The position numbers and the translations under genes are program-made. From a virus: a stretch of DNA of 38,072 nt. Every line of letters starts with the position of its first letter. The stretch's first letter is position 1. The notes below the pieces were generated by a model. The model made no database searches. It saw nothing but the letters and a program-made list of their open reading frames with translations, and was not told where the DNA came from. This document shows positions 29,436 to 37,056 of the stretch, piece after piece. Location of the stretch: positions 1-38,072 of IMG/VR virus record IMGVR_UViG_3300043424_000225. One strand, given 5' to 3'.

Positions 29436-31638
29436 ATTCACCACGTTTCCCAATCACTCTGCAATGCGTAAGGACGAGTGCGAATGGGAGGTTGTTGATT
29501 TGGTTGAGCATTTGAAAAACAGCGGCCCGTTTAGTCACAAGGGCGCGTGTCCGTGGATAAAGTTGGCGACCTTCGGGGCTAGGCGCACCCCGAAAAACTC
29601 CCTCCGTTGGGACGGCAACATCTTGGAGATTACCGGCATTGAGGGTGATTACGACGGCGGGGAAATCACTATCAAACAAGCCGTTGATAGGCTGTCTGAA
29701 TGTGGTATTGAGGCGATTGTGTATGCAAGCCCGTCCCACACCATTGCCGCACCCCGTTGGCGGGTTCTAGCGCCGCTATCCAAGCCTCACCCCGCCCACA
29801 TGCGTACTGTTCTCATGGGACGGCTTAACGGGGCTTTGGGGGGCATATTGTCGCCAGAGTCGTTTACCCTGTCTCAGTCCTACTACTACGGGGCGGTAGA
29901 GGGGGCGGTGTACGAAGTGGTGCATCTTGATGACGGCTTGCCCATTGACGAGTTGGACAGCCTTGACGAAATCGCCGTATTCAAAAAGCCAGCCGTTCAC
30001 AAGAACGAAGAAGGGGCGGGCGCTGACTACAGCCTGAACATGTTTGACCTTGCCGTTCGTCACTACGGGCGAAAGTTGAAGACGGGGGACAATCGCCGTG
30101 AGTTGTTGAAGGCTTACATGGCGTCACGCTCAGGAAAGGGCTTGGTTCGTGATGAGGTTCTGGCTTTGGTTGAACAGGCAATAGAAACCTATTTTGACGC
30201 GTCTGACCCCGTGGACTTGAAAAACGTCTTTGAGATTGCAACTCACTTTGCAGACAAGGACGAGGCAGACCAACCGGTTGAACTCAGTTTGATGTTAAAG
30301 GCAATCAGCAGCCGTGCGAAAGGGGCGGTTATAGACACACCCACTGGCGAGGTTGAGCAAGCCCTTCCAGACCCGTTCAGGGGGGCTATGACGGACATTG
30401 TAAATGCCTCCCTTGTCAGTGCCTTCAAACCACAACCTGAACTTGCCACCCTGTCTGCCCTTATCGCAATGGCTTCGTGCATCTCAGGCGAATACTCAAC
30501 CTCATCAGGCGGTCGTTTTAACCTCTACGGCATTGGGGCGTTGAATTCAGGTGGGGGCAAGGACAACCCCCGAAGCCTGGCCGAGAACATTTGCGCCGTT
30601 GGCAGTGGAACGATTTTAGGCAAGCCAGCGTCGGGCGCAAGTCTTGAAGACCACATCCTGTCACGCAAAAACCAGTTGGTAAGCGTTGATGAAATGTCGT
30701 TCATGCTTGATGCCGCCAATGACGAGAAAGCCCCCGCTCATCTCAAAGACTTGGTTGCCGTGTTGCTCAAACTGTACTCAGCCTCCCGCAACACATACAG
30801 CCGCCGGATTCGTGCCAAGCAAACAGGCATGAAAAACGATGATGTGGTGTCAATCCCCAACCCTTGCGTGTCCATGCTTGGATTTAGCACCGTTGAAGGC
30901 TTTTCCCGTGCTTTCACTGAGTCAAACCTTACGGACGGTTTAATTGGGCGCATGTTGTTTGTCATGGGGCGCAATGACGTAAGACCCAAAAGACCGTCCA
31001 CCCCAATGGCAATTCCCAATTCAGTGCAGGCAATCGTGGGGGCAATGGCTCCGATTAACTCTTTTGCTCAGTCCGGTGTTACGGGTTCAAACGGCGGGGT
31101 TATTGTGGCTGAAACACAAGACGCCGCACAAATGCTGAATGACATATTGGAGAATTGCGAATTTGACCGCGATAGAAGTCAGGTCGTGGCGACAAGTTTA
31201 TATGCCCGTTCTTTTGAAAAGATTGAACGCATATCGGGCGTTTTGGCAATTTGGGATGACCCGACAAGTCCGGTAATTACGGTTGAGCACGTTCAATGGG
31301 CAAAGTCGTTTGTTTATTGTTCGGATGCAACGGTAATGGGATTTGTTAAAAACAGGATGGTGGTTAATGAGTCTATGGAGAATCTTAAAAAGATTCGTGG
31401 GTTAATTAAAAAGATAATGAATAAGGAAGTTAAATTTCTCAGGAGCATGGAAAAGGAAGCCGTTGAGGACGGGAACTGCGTAGCCCGTAGCCAGTTGCTT
31501 CGGGTGTCAAAGATGCCCGTTCAGGTGTTCGACAACACGCTCAAACACCTCCACGACCTAGGGGAAGTGGTGGCTTTTATGCCCGATGGCAAGAAGCAGC
31601 AATTCATCACGGACATTGACCTAGGGGTGGACGCTTGA
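29425..31638 (+). CDS. Primase-helicase replication protein (RepA/DUF3987-type)
   Basis: The protein is 737 aa. The N-terminus (about 60-190) has ITGIEGDYDGGE with Asp75 and Asp77 and YASPSHTIAAPRWRVLAPLS, which resembles an archaeo-eukaryotic-type primase core. From about 320 a DUF3987-like ATPase follows: LNSGGGKDNPR (about 374) stands where a Walker A belongs and VSVDEMSFML (about 419) as Walker B. A helical C-terminus (about 640-737) looks like a winged helix. It should prime and unwind at the neighbouring origin candidate. The Lys of Walker A is followed by Asp rather than Ser/Thr, a notable deviation. Confidence 0.8.
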   Translation: MKIKFTTFPNHSAMRKDECEWEVVDLVEHLKNSGPFSHKGACPWIKLATFGARRTPKNSLRWDGNILEITGIEGDYDGGEITIKQAVDRLSECGIEAIVYASPSHTIAAPRWRVLAPLSKPHPAHMRTVLMGRLNGALGGILSPESFTLSQSYYYGAVEGAVYEVVHLDDGLPIDELDSLDEIAVFKKPAVHKNEEGAGADYSLNMFDLAVRHYGRKLKTGDNRRELLKAYMASRSGKGLVRDEVLALVEQAIETYFDASDPVDLKNVFEIATHFADKDEADQPVELSLMLKAISSRAKGAVIDTPTGEVEQALPDPFRGAMTDIVNASLVSAFKPQPELATLSALIAMASCISGEYSTSSGGRFNLYGIGALNSGGGKDNPRSLAENICAVGSGTILGKPASGASLEDHILSRKNQLVSVDEMSFMLDAANDEKAPAHLKDLVAVLLKLYSASRNTYSRRIRAKQTGMKNDDVVSIPNPCVSMLGFSTVEGFSRAFTESNLTDGLIGRMLFVMGRNDVRPKRPSTPMAIPNSVQAIVGAMAPINSFAQSGVTGSNGGVIVAETQDAAQMLNDILENCEFDRDRSQVVATSLYARSFEKIERISGVLAIWDDPTSPVITVEHVQWAKSFVYCSDATVMGFVKNRMVVNESMENLKKIRGLIKKIMNKEVKFLRSMEKEAVEDGNCVARSQLLRVSKMPVQVFDNTLKHLHDLGEVVAFMPDGKKQQFITDIDLGVDA

Positions 31639-31747
31639 GGCAGTGTTCTCCGTGTTCCCGAGTGTTCCCGACCCCTAGAGAACATGGAAACCCGCACCAG
31701 CACTACGTTTCCCGCGTTCCGGCGTGTTCCCCTATGTTCTCATATTC

Positions 31748-31756
31748 TTATACACA
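31748..31756 (+). promoter_or_regulatory. Perfect DnaA box (TTATACACA)
   Basis: TTATACACA matches the TTATNCACA consensus for bacterial DnaA exactly. It lies at the left edge of the AT-rich core in the candidate origin, 6 bases after an iteron. Confidence 0.65.
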
Positions 31757-31865
31757 TACAAGAGCAAGAAAAAGACTTTTGGGATACACCTATAGTAAAC
31801 AAGAGAACACTATATATTTTTTATTATTAGATGTAGTGTCCATGCGGGTTTCCGTGTTCTCTTTT

Positions 31866-31877
31866 TGTTCCGGAACA
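31866..31877. promoter_or_regulatory. Perfect 12-bp palindrome TGTTCCGGAACA
   Basis: Two iteron half-sites meet head to head as an uninterrupted palindrome. It is probably the best dimer site for whatever protein binds the iterons. Confidence 0.6.
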
Positions 31878-31906
31878 TGGCGGGAACATCGGGAACAAAC
31901 GGGGGG

Positions 31907-31935
31907 TTGTAGGGAACGAGGGGGTGGGGTATCAT
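31907..31935 (+). promoter_or_regulatory. Candidate promoter for the terminase operon
   Basis: TTGTAG (31907-31912), a 17-bp spacer and TATCAT (31930-31935). The -10 is the same hexamer as in the rightward early promoter; the -35 is weak (3 of 6). Iteron copies at 31890-31897 and 31912-31917 abut or overlap it, so the iteron-binding protein may also regulate late transcription. Confidence 0.45.
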
Positions 31936-31974
31936 GGTGTTGTCAAAAACCTACAACCAGAGAGGCAGGTTCAA

Positions 31975-32289
31975 GTGACGACAAGCGACAGCAAAATAGT
32001 GAAGGCTGGTGCAAGACCAAAGCCACCGGCCGCAGGTAAGGGTCGGGTTAAGGGAACGCCTAACAAGGCGACCAAAGCCTTCAGAGAGACGGTGCAAAGG
32101 CTTTTGGAAGACAACTCAGACAACATAAGCATTTGGCTCACGCAGGTTGCCAGTGAAGACCCTGGCAAGGCGTTGGACTTAATTAGCCGATTAGCTGAAT
32201 TTGCCGCGCCTAAATTGGCGAGGACTGAAGTTGTTGGCGATGAGGAAAAACCAATTGCTTTGAGTTTCGGATGGAAAAGCACATCCTGA
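31975..32289 (+). CDS. terS: Terminase small subunit
   Basis: The protein is 104 aa from a GTG at 31975, with GAGAGG upstream; the open frame from 31924 overlaps the promoter. The N-terminus is basic (GARPKPPAAGKGRVKGTPNK), followed by a helical core (AFRETVQRLLEDNSDNISIW; GKALDLISRLAEFAAPKL). Phage small terminase subunits with a KGTPNK-type basic start bind the packaging site DNA and the large subunit. It directly precedes and overlaps terL by 19 bp, confirming the role. The family is inferred from pattern and context. Confidence 0.78.
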   Translation: MTTSDSKIVKAGARPKPPAAGKGRVKGTPNKATKAFRETVQRLLEDNSDNISIWLTQVASEDPGKALDLISRLAEFAAPKLARTEVVGDEEKPIALSFGWKSTS

Positions 32290-33557
32290 TTGATTACTCA
32301 CCGCGCGAATGTTTTGTCCCTTATCACGAATCGGACAAAAGATATTCAATTACGATTGCGCATCGAAGGGCTGGGAAAACAGTTGCCCGAATAAACAAAT
32401 TGATTAAAGAGGCGGCTGTTTGCCAAAAGCCTAATCCGAGATTTGGTTATTTGGCTCCGTATTACATTCAAGCAAAAGATATTGCATGGGCTTATTTGAA
32501 ACATTACGCTGCGCCAATTACGGCATTAGGCGGCAAGGTTAATGAATCAGAGTTGAGTATTACGTTTGCCCACAATAATGCAAACATTCGTTTGTATGGT
32601 GCAGAAAATGCCGAGAGATTGCGTGGCTTGTACTTTGATGGTCTGGTTGGCGACGAAGGGCAAGACATACCCCCCTACGTTCTGACGCAGATCATTTACC
32701 CCGCACTGGCTGACCGGCAGGGTTGGCTTGACCTGTCAGGCACACCGAAGGGTTGGGGCAATTTGCTGGGCGAGACGTTCAAACTTGCCAGAACCTCCGA
32801 TGAGTGGTTCGTGCAGGTGCTGAAGGCATCGGAGACGGGCATCATTCCGCAGGACGAGTTGGACAGGCTAAAACGAGCCATGAGCGACAACGAGTACGCC
32901 CAAGAGTTTGAGTGCTCGTTTGACGCTGCTATTGTGGGCGCGTATTACGCTGAACAAATCAAATCCGCCGAAGAACAAGGACGCATTACCGCCGTGCCGC
33001 TTGAAGGGGCTTTGTCCGTTCATACTGCATGGGACTTAGGCATGGGCGATGATACCGCGATATGGTGTTATCAGCAGAGTCCAGGTGGTCAGGTGCGGGT
33101 CATCGACTACATCGAGAATCATGGCGTGGGGCTTGATTGGTACGTCAGAGAGATCAAAGACAGGGCATTGAAGGGTAACTGGGTGCTAGGCGAACACCTG
33201 CTACCTCACGATGTAGAGGTCAGGGAGTTGGGCACAGGGCGGTCACGTTTTGATACGTTGGTCGGTCTTGGCATCCGTCCCAACATCTGCCCCAAGTTGG
33301 GCATTGATGACGGCATTAACGCCGTTCGTGTGTTATTTCCCCGCCTTTGGTTTGACACCAACGAGAACGTGCAGCGGGGGCTTGATGCGTTGCGTCAGTA
33401 CCGGCGTGAGTATGATGAGAAGCGGCAGGTGTTTTACGAAAAGCCCCTCCATAACTGGACGAGTCACGCGGCTGACGCGATGAGATACCTTGCTGTGGGC
33501 TTACGTGAGGCATCGTCTACCGTGCCCATCAGACGCGCGCTCAAGGGCATTGTGTAA
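32271..33557 (+). CDS. terL: Terminase large subunit
   Basis: The protein is 428 aa. The ATPase has HRRAGKT (31-37, Walker A), GLVGDEGQD (Asp128-Glu129, Walker B) and SGTPKGWGN (coupling motif). The RNase H-like nuclease has AWDLGMGDDTA (Asp about 255), GIDDGINAVR and HAADAMRY near the C-terminus (Asp about 402). It powers DNA translocation into the procapsid and cuts the concatemer. The size is in the range of short podovirus-type terminases. The ribosome site within terS is weak, suggesting coupled translation. Confidence 0.94.
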   Translation: MEKHILIDYSPRECFVPYHESDKRYSITIAHRRAGKTVARINKLIKEAAVCQKPNPRFGYLAPYYIQAKDIAWAYLKHYAAPITALGGKVNESELSITFAHNNANIRLYGAENAERLRGLYFDGLVGDEGQDIPPYVLTQIIYPALADRQGWLDLSGTPKGWGNLLGETFKLARTSDEWFVQVLKASETGIIPQDELDRLKRAMSDNEYAQEFECSFDAAIVGAYYAEQIKSAEEQGRITAVPLEGALSVHTAWDLGMGDDTAIWCYQQSPGGQVRVIDYIENHGVGLDWYVREIKDRALKGNWVLGEHLLPHDVEVRELGTGRSRFDTLVGLGIRPNICPKLGIDDGINAVRVLFPRLWFDTNENVQRGLDALRQYRREYDEKRQVFYEKPLHNWTSHAADAMRYLAVGLREASSTVPIRRALKGIV

Positions 33558-33578
33558 CGCCTTGATTCCCCTTACAAT
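33550..33578 (+). promoter_or_regulatory. Candidate promoter before the portal gene
   Basis: TTGTGT (33550-33555), a 17-bp spacer and TACAAT (33573-33578). The same TACAAT with 17-bp spacing is used before the homing endonuclease (3040-3045). It occupies the short gap between terL and portal. Confidence 0.42.
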
Positions 33579-33603
33579 CGTGAAAACTTAACGGGTGCGC
33601 GTC

Positions 33604-35883
33604 ATGGCGAAACTGGACAACGAAGAACTGCGGGCAATAGTCGGTGCTGAGATCGACAGCGCAATCTACTTTGTCGATGAGGAACTAAGCGGTATCCGCG
33701 CACTGGCGACACGCTACTATCAGGGCGACCTGCCTGATGTGGAGTCCGAAGAAGGACGTTCCCGCATGGTGTCCCGTGATGTGCGTGACGTTGTGCAGTC
33801 CATGCTGCCGTCCATCATGCGGGTGTTCTTCTCGTCTGACCGTGTGGTTGAGTTTGCCCCCACCGGGCCAGAAGATGAGGTTATCGCAGACCAAGCGACA
33901 GACTACGTGCAACACGTGGTCTTGGGCGCTGACAATGATTTCTTCTCCACATTCTATGCTGTCGCCAAAGACGCTCTGATTACCAAAGTCGGCTTTGTCA
34001 AAGTGTGGTGGGACGAGAAGGAAAAGACCAGCACCCAACGCTACACCGGCCTCGATCAAGACATGCTCATGCTGCTGTCTCAGGAGCCTGATACTGAGAT
34101 TGAGGTGACGAATACCACGTTCACCGAGCAGCAAGACCCCGCCACGGGCATTATTGCCCAAATCCCCACGTATGAAGCCACCATTACCCGCAAACTCAAA
34201 GAGGGCAAAGTCGCTGTCCGTGAGGTTCCGCCCGAAGAAGTATTGGTTGCTCGCCGTGACACCCGTCTGGGTGAGTCATTCGTTGCACACCGTCGCCTGA
34301 TGACCGTCAGTGACCTGGTGGCAATGGGCTATGACCGCGAGGAAGTGGAGAGCCACACCACCGCCGAAAGCCTTGACGATAACGAGCTGTACCTCGCCAG
34401 AACCGATTACAGGCGTTATGACGGGGCGGAAGCCACCATCAACGATGCGATGAAGCAAGCCCTGTATGTGGAGGCTTACGCATACGTTGACCGCAACAAT
34501 GACGGCATTGCGGAGTTGCTGAAGGTCTGCACCATCGGCAGCGGCTATCACATCTTGTCTGTTGAGGAAGTGGACGACCACCCCTTTGTGGCGTTTACGG
34601 TAGACCCTGAGCCACATCTGAACGCAGTGGAAGCCACCAGTATTGCCGATGACCTGTTAGACATTCAGCGCGTGAAGTCCGTGGTGTGGCGCAACTCCCT
34701 TGACGCACTGGCGCAGGCGATTAACCCCCGCATGGGTATCGTTGAGGGTCAGGTGAATGTGGACGATGTGTTGAACAACGAAGTCGGCGCAATTATCCGC
34801 ATGAAGAACCCGCAGGCGCTTGTGCCTCTGGCAAGCCCTGATACGTCCGCTAACGGTCTGCAAATGCTGACCTATGTTGATAGTGTCAAAGAGGACAGGA
34901 CGGGCATTAGCAAGGCTTCTATGGGCTTGGACGCAGAGGCATTGCGTAACACCACCGCCACGGCCGCAAGCGCACAGGTAACAGCCTCGCAAGCCCGTAT
35001 CGAGTTGATTACCCGCCATCTGGCAAACGGTATGCAACAACTTTTCCGCAAGGTGTTCAAGCTCATTACTGTGAACCAGGACAAGCCCCGCACAATCAAG
35101 CTGCGCGGGCAATGGGCACAGATTGACCCGCGCTATTGGTCTAGCGGCATGGACGTGTCCATTAGTGTCGGTCTTGGCGGTGGCACGAACAATGAGAAGT
35201 TCAACGTGCTGGCTGGCTTGGCTCAGAAGCAAGAGCTTATCCTTCAGACAATGGGCGCACAGAACCCGCTTGTAAGCCTTCCGCAGTACGCCAACACGCT
35301 GAAGAAGATGATTGAGCTGGCAGGCTTCAAAAACGCTGCACAGTTCGTCAATGAGCTTCCTTCTGACTTCCAGATGCCCCCGCCACAACCTGCACCAGAC
35401 CCGCAGGCACAGGCGGCTGAACTGCTTGCACAGGTTGAGCGTGAAAAGGCTCAGATGAAAATGCAGGTTGATGCCGCCAAGATGCAGGCAGAGCAGCAGA
35501 TTCAGGCGGCAAAGCTTGAGCTTGAGCGCCAGAAGATGGAAGCCGACATTGCCCGCCGTCAGTTGGAACTGGAAATGCAAGAACAGAAAATCTTGGCTGA
35601 GTTGCGCATGAAGGAAGCCGAGATGGTATTGAAACAACTAGCCTCAGTGAAGGGGAATCAAGATGCCGTGCGACAATCCGATGAAATCGAAGGCGAAGAA
35701 GCCTCCGAAGCCCAAGAAGCGGGGCTAATGGCTCAGGCAGTCGCCATGCTAGGGCAGCTTATCCAACAAGGTAACAGCGGCTTGCAGGCGGCACTGAGTC
35801 AGCCCAAACAGGTTATTCGAGATCAGACAGGGCGTGTTGTGGGTGTCGCACCCATGCCGCCGACAAGCGGAGATTTGCAATGA
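33604..35883 (+). CDS. Portal protein (SU10/P22-like)
   Basis: The protein is 759 aa from the ATG at 33604; an in-frame GTG at 33595 adds three residues. The N-terminal half contains YYQGDLPDVESEEGRSRMVS and MLPSIMRVFFSSDRVVEFAP, and the middle RRDTRLGESFVAHRR, patterns typical of the large P22/SU10-type portal family. Residues about 585-690 are a long coiled coil (AKMQAEQQIQAAKLELERQK), the barrel helix that extends into the head. The length matches this portal class. It forms the dodecameric vertex for packaging and the head-tail connection. Confidence 0.9.
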   Translation: MAKLDNEELRAIVGAEIDSAIYFVDEELSGIRALATRYYQGDLPDVESEEGRSRMVSRDVRDVVQSMLPSIMRVFFSSDRVVEFAPTGPEDEVIADQATDYVQHVVLGADNDFFSTFYAVAKDALITKVGFVKVWWDEKEKTSTQRYTGLDQDMLMLLSQEPDTEIEVTNTTFTEQQDPATGIIAQIPTYEATITRKLKEGKVAVREVPPEEVLVARRDTRLGESFVAHRRLMTVSDLVAMGYDREEVESHTTAESLDDNELYLARTDYRRYDGAEATINDAMKQALYVEAYAYVDRNNDGIAELLKVCTIGSGYHILSVEEVDDHPFVAFTVDPEPHLNAVEATSIADDLLDIQRVKSVVWRNSLDALAQAINPRMGIVEGQVNVDDVLNNEVGAIIRMKNPQALVPLASPDTSANGLQMLTYVDSVKEDRTGISKASMGLDAEALRNTTATAASAQVTASQARIELITRHLANGMQQLFRKVFKLITVNQDKPRTIKLRGQWAQIDPRYWSSGMDVSISVGLGGGTNNEKFNVLAGLAQKQELILQTMGAQNPLVSLPQYANTLKKMIELAGFKNAAQFVNELPSDFQMPPPQPAPDPQAQAAELLAQVEREKAQMKMQVDAAKMQAEQQIQAAKLELERQKMEADIARRQLELEMQEQKILAELRMKEAEMVLKQLASVKGNQDAVRQSDEIEGEEASEAQEAGLMAQAVAMLGQLIQQGNSGLQAALSQPKQVIRDQTGRVVGVAPMPPTSGDLQ

Positions 35884-36065
35884 TTAAGTTTTGTCGTGAT
35901 TACGTCAATGAGGCGGGCAAGACCGAGTTTGTGGTGGGTGAGGTAGCCATTCTGGACGCTGAGAGCGAGGACTTGATGGTTCGTCGCAATTATGCGGATT
36001 GGCATGTGATGGAAGCGGCTCCGGTCAATACCGATAATGCTGCTGTAGAAGGCGCTGACGAGTGA
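35880..36065 (+). CDS. Small hypothetical protein after portal
   Basis: The protein is 61 aa, acidic, with a beta-like start (IKFCRDYVNEAGKTEFVVGE) and an unstructured end. ATGA overlap couples it to the portal gene, and its stop overlaps the next GTG. Probably a minor head or connector protein, from position only. Confidence 0.68.
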   Translation: MIKFCRDYVNEAGKTEFVVGEVAILDAESEDLMVRRNYADWHVMEAAPVNTDNAAVEGADE

Positions 36066-36889
36066 CGCAGGACGCCAAAGTCCAGATAGGGCTTTCCAGT
36101 GACTTCCTCGAAGGCACTAAGGTCACAACTCCTGCGGGAGCTGACCTGTTCCGCGAGGGTGTGGTCATATCTGACCCTGAAATACCTGGTGCGCGGGCTG
36201 AAGTCCGGCAGATGGGCACGCAACTGACCACAGGCGACTGGGGCTTAGTTACGCACAGCGTCATTCAGGGTTTCAGCACGGGCGGCGGTGGTCAGTACCA
36301 CGATGTGAAGGTGACGCCTAGCGGCGCACTGACTGTTGAGGCTAATATCGTTGAGCCTGTGGCGCTTGACGCTGCTACGTTGGCGGCGCTTGAAACAATC
36401 AATGTCGGTAACTTCCCTGCGACACAGGCGGTGTCTGCAACTGATTTGGACATTCGCAACCTGTCCAGTGCACAAGATAGCGTGACGGTGACGGGTAGCG
36501 TCAACGTAGGGAACTTTCCTGCCACCCAAGCAGTGTCGGGAACAGTCACCGCAAACCTCGGAACACTGAACGGCGCAGCGACAGCAGCGAATCAGACAAC
36601 GGGCAACACAAGCCTGTCCAGTATTGACGGCAAACTGCCCGACCTGTCCGGCACGTGGGGCTATAACGCAGGCACAAGCGGCACCGTGACGGTTGCGGCT
36701 AACAAGCGTGTTTTGGCTATCACGGCAACAGCCGCGCCGCTATTGGCGGCGAGCATGACGATCAACGGCGGTCAGACCATCACGATTCCTGCCGGTACGA
36801 GCATCACGATTCAGCCCCGAGCGAACCTGACGGCGCCGACACTGGTATTCACAAGCACTAGCGCGTACTTTGTGGAGTTCATCGAATGA
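36062..36889 (+). CDS. Beta-repeat virion protein
   Basis: The protein is 275 aa, starting at a GTG overlapping the previous stop. Residues about 115-160 hold two copies of VGNFPATQAVS separated by 31 residues, then GTVTANLGTLNGAATAANQT and TGNTSLSSIDGKLPDLSG. The C-terminus is all beta. The NVGNFPATQAVSGTV repeat is a recurring element in phage structural proteins and may be a stalk or decoration domain. The location suggests a head fibre, decoration or tail spike base. Confidence 0.7.
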   Translation: MTQDAKVQIGLSSDFLEGTKVTTPAGADLFREGVVISDPEIPGARAEVRQMGTQLTTGDWGLVTHSVIQGFSTGGGGQYHDVKVTPSGALTVEANIVEPVALDAATLAALETINVGNFPATQAVSATDLDIRNLSSAQDSVTVTGSVNVGNFPATQAVSGTVTANLGTLNGAATAANQTTGNTSLSSIDGKLPDLSGTWGYNAGTSGTVTVAANKRVLAITATAAPLLAASMTINGGQTITIPAGTSITIQPRANLTAPTLVFTSTSAYFVEFIE

Positions 36890-37056
36890 GTGGCTACCGT
36901 GTAAATCAGGTGCAGCAGCCAAATGAGAATGAGGGCGAGCCTATCATTGACGGCGGGAACGCCACGACAAACTACTTGGTTCAGTTTGATAACGGCATGG
37001 CGAACAACACGGGCATGACCAACCCCGTTGTGTTGAATTTTGGAGCAGCGACCTAA
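36886..37056 (+). CDS. 56-residue hypothetical structural-region protein
   Basis: The ATG overlaps the previous stop (ATGA) and the TAA overlaps the next ATG (TAATG). The protein begins MSGYRVNQVQQPNENEGEPI and ends NPVVLNFGAAT, polar and Asn/Gly-rich. Double coupling in a gap-free late operon supports a real gene. No function recognised. Confidence 0.65.
   Translation: MSGYRVNQVQQPNENEGEPIIDGGNATTNYLVQFDNGMANNTGMTNPVVLNFGAAT

Larger units (their letters stand above)
31644..31917. repeat. Phased iteron-like repeats TGTTCYC / GRGAACA
   Basis: Forward copies: 31644-31650, 31653-31659, 31663-31669, 31725-31731, 31735-31741, 31855-31861. Inverted copies: 31678-31684, 31803-31809, 31882-31888, 31891-31897, with a partial GGGAAC at 31912-31917. 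Neighbouring copies within clusters are 9-10 bp apart, about one helical turn, so a bound protein would line up on one face. Forward copies dominate on the left and inverted ones on the right of the AT-rich core. Confidence 0.78.
31639..31974. other. Gene-free region: candidate replication origin
   Basis: These 336 bases lie between the primase-helicase and the terminase small subunit, with no credible gene. They hold two outer clusters of a 7-bp motif (TGTTCYC and its inverse GRGAACA), an AT-rich centre (about 31733-31840) with CACTATATATTTTTTATTA, and a perfect DnaA box. Together this is the usual composition of a plasmid or phage origin: initiator sites, an unwinding element and host DnaA binding. 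A rightward promoter for the terminase operon sits at its right edge. Confidence 0.6.

Noticed and set aside
31644-31917. Could the TGTTCYC repeats be a CRISPR array?
   Set aside because: Units are only 7 bp, occur in both orientations and lack uniform spacers of CRISPR size.
31635-32039. 134-codon frame across the origin-like region
   Set aside because: It runs through iterons, the AT-rich core and the terminase promoter. Composition is low-complexity and it overlaps terS in another frame.
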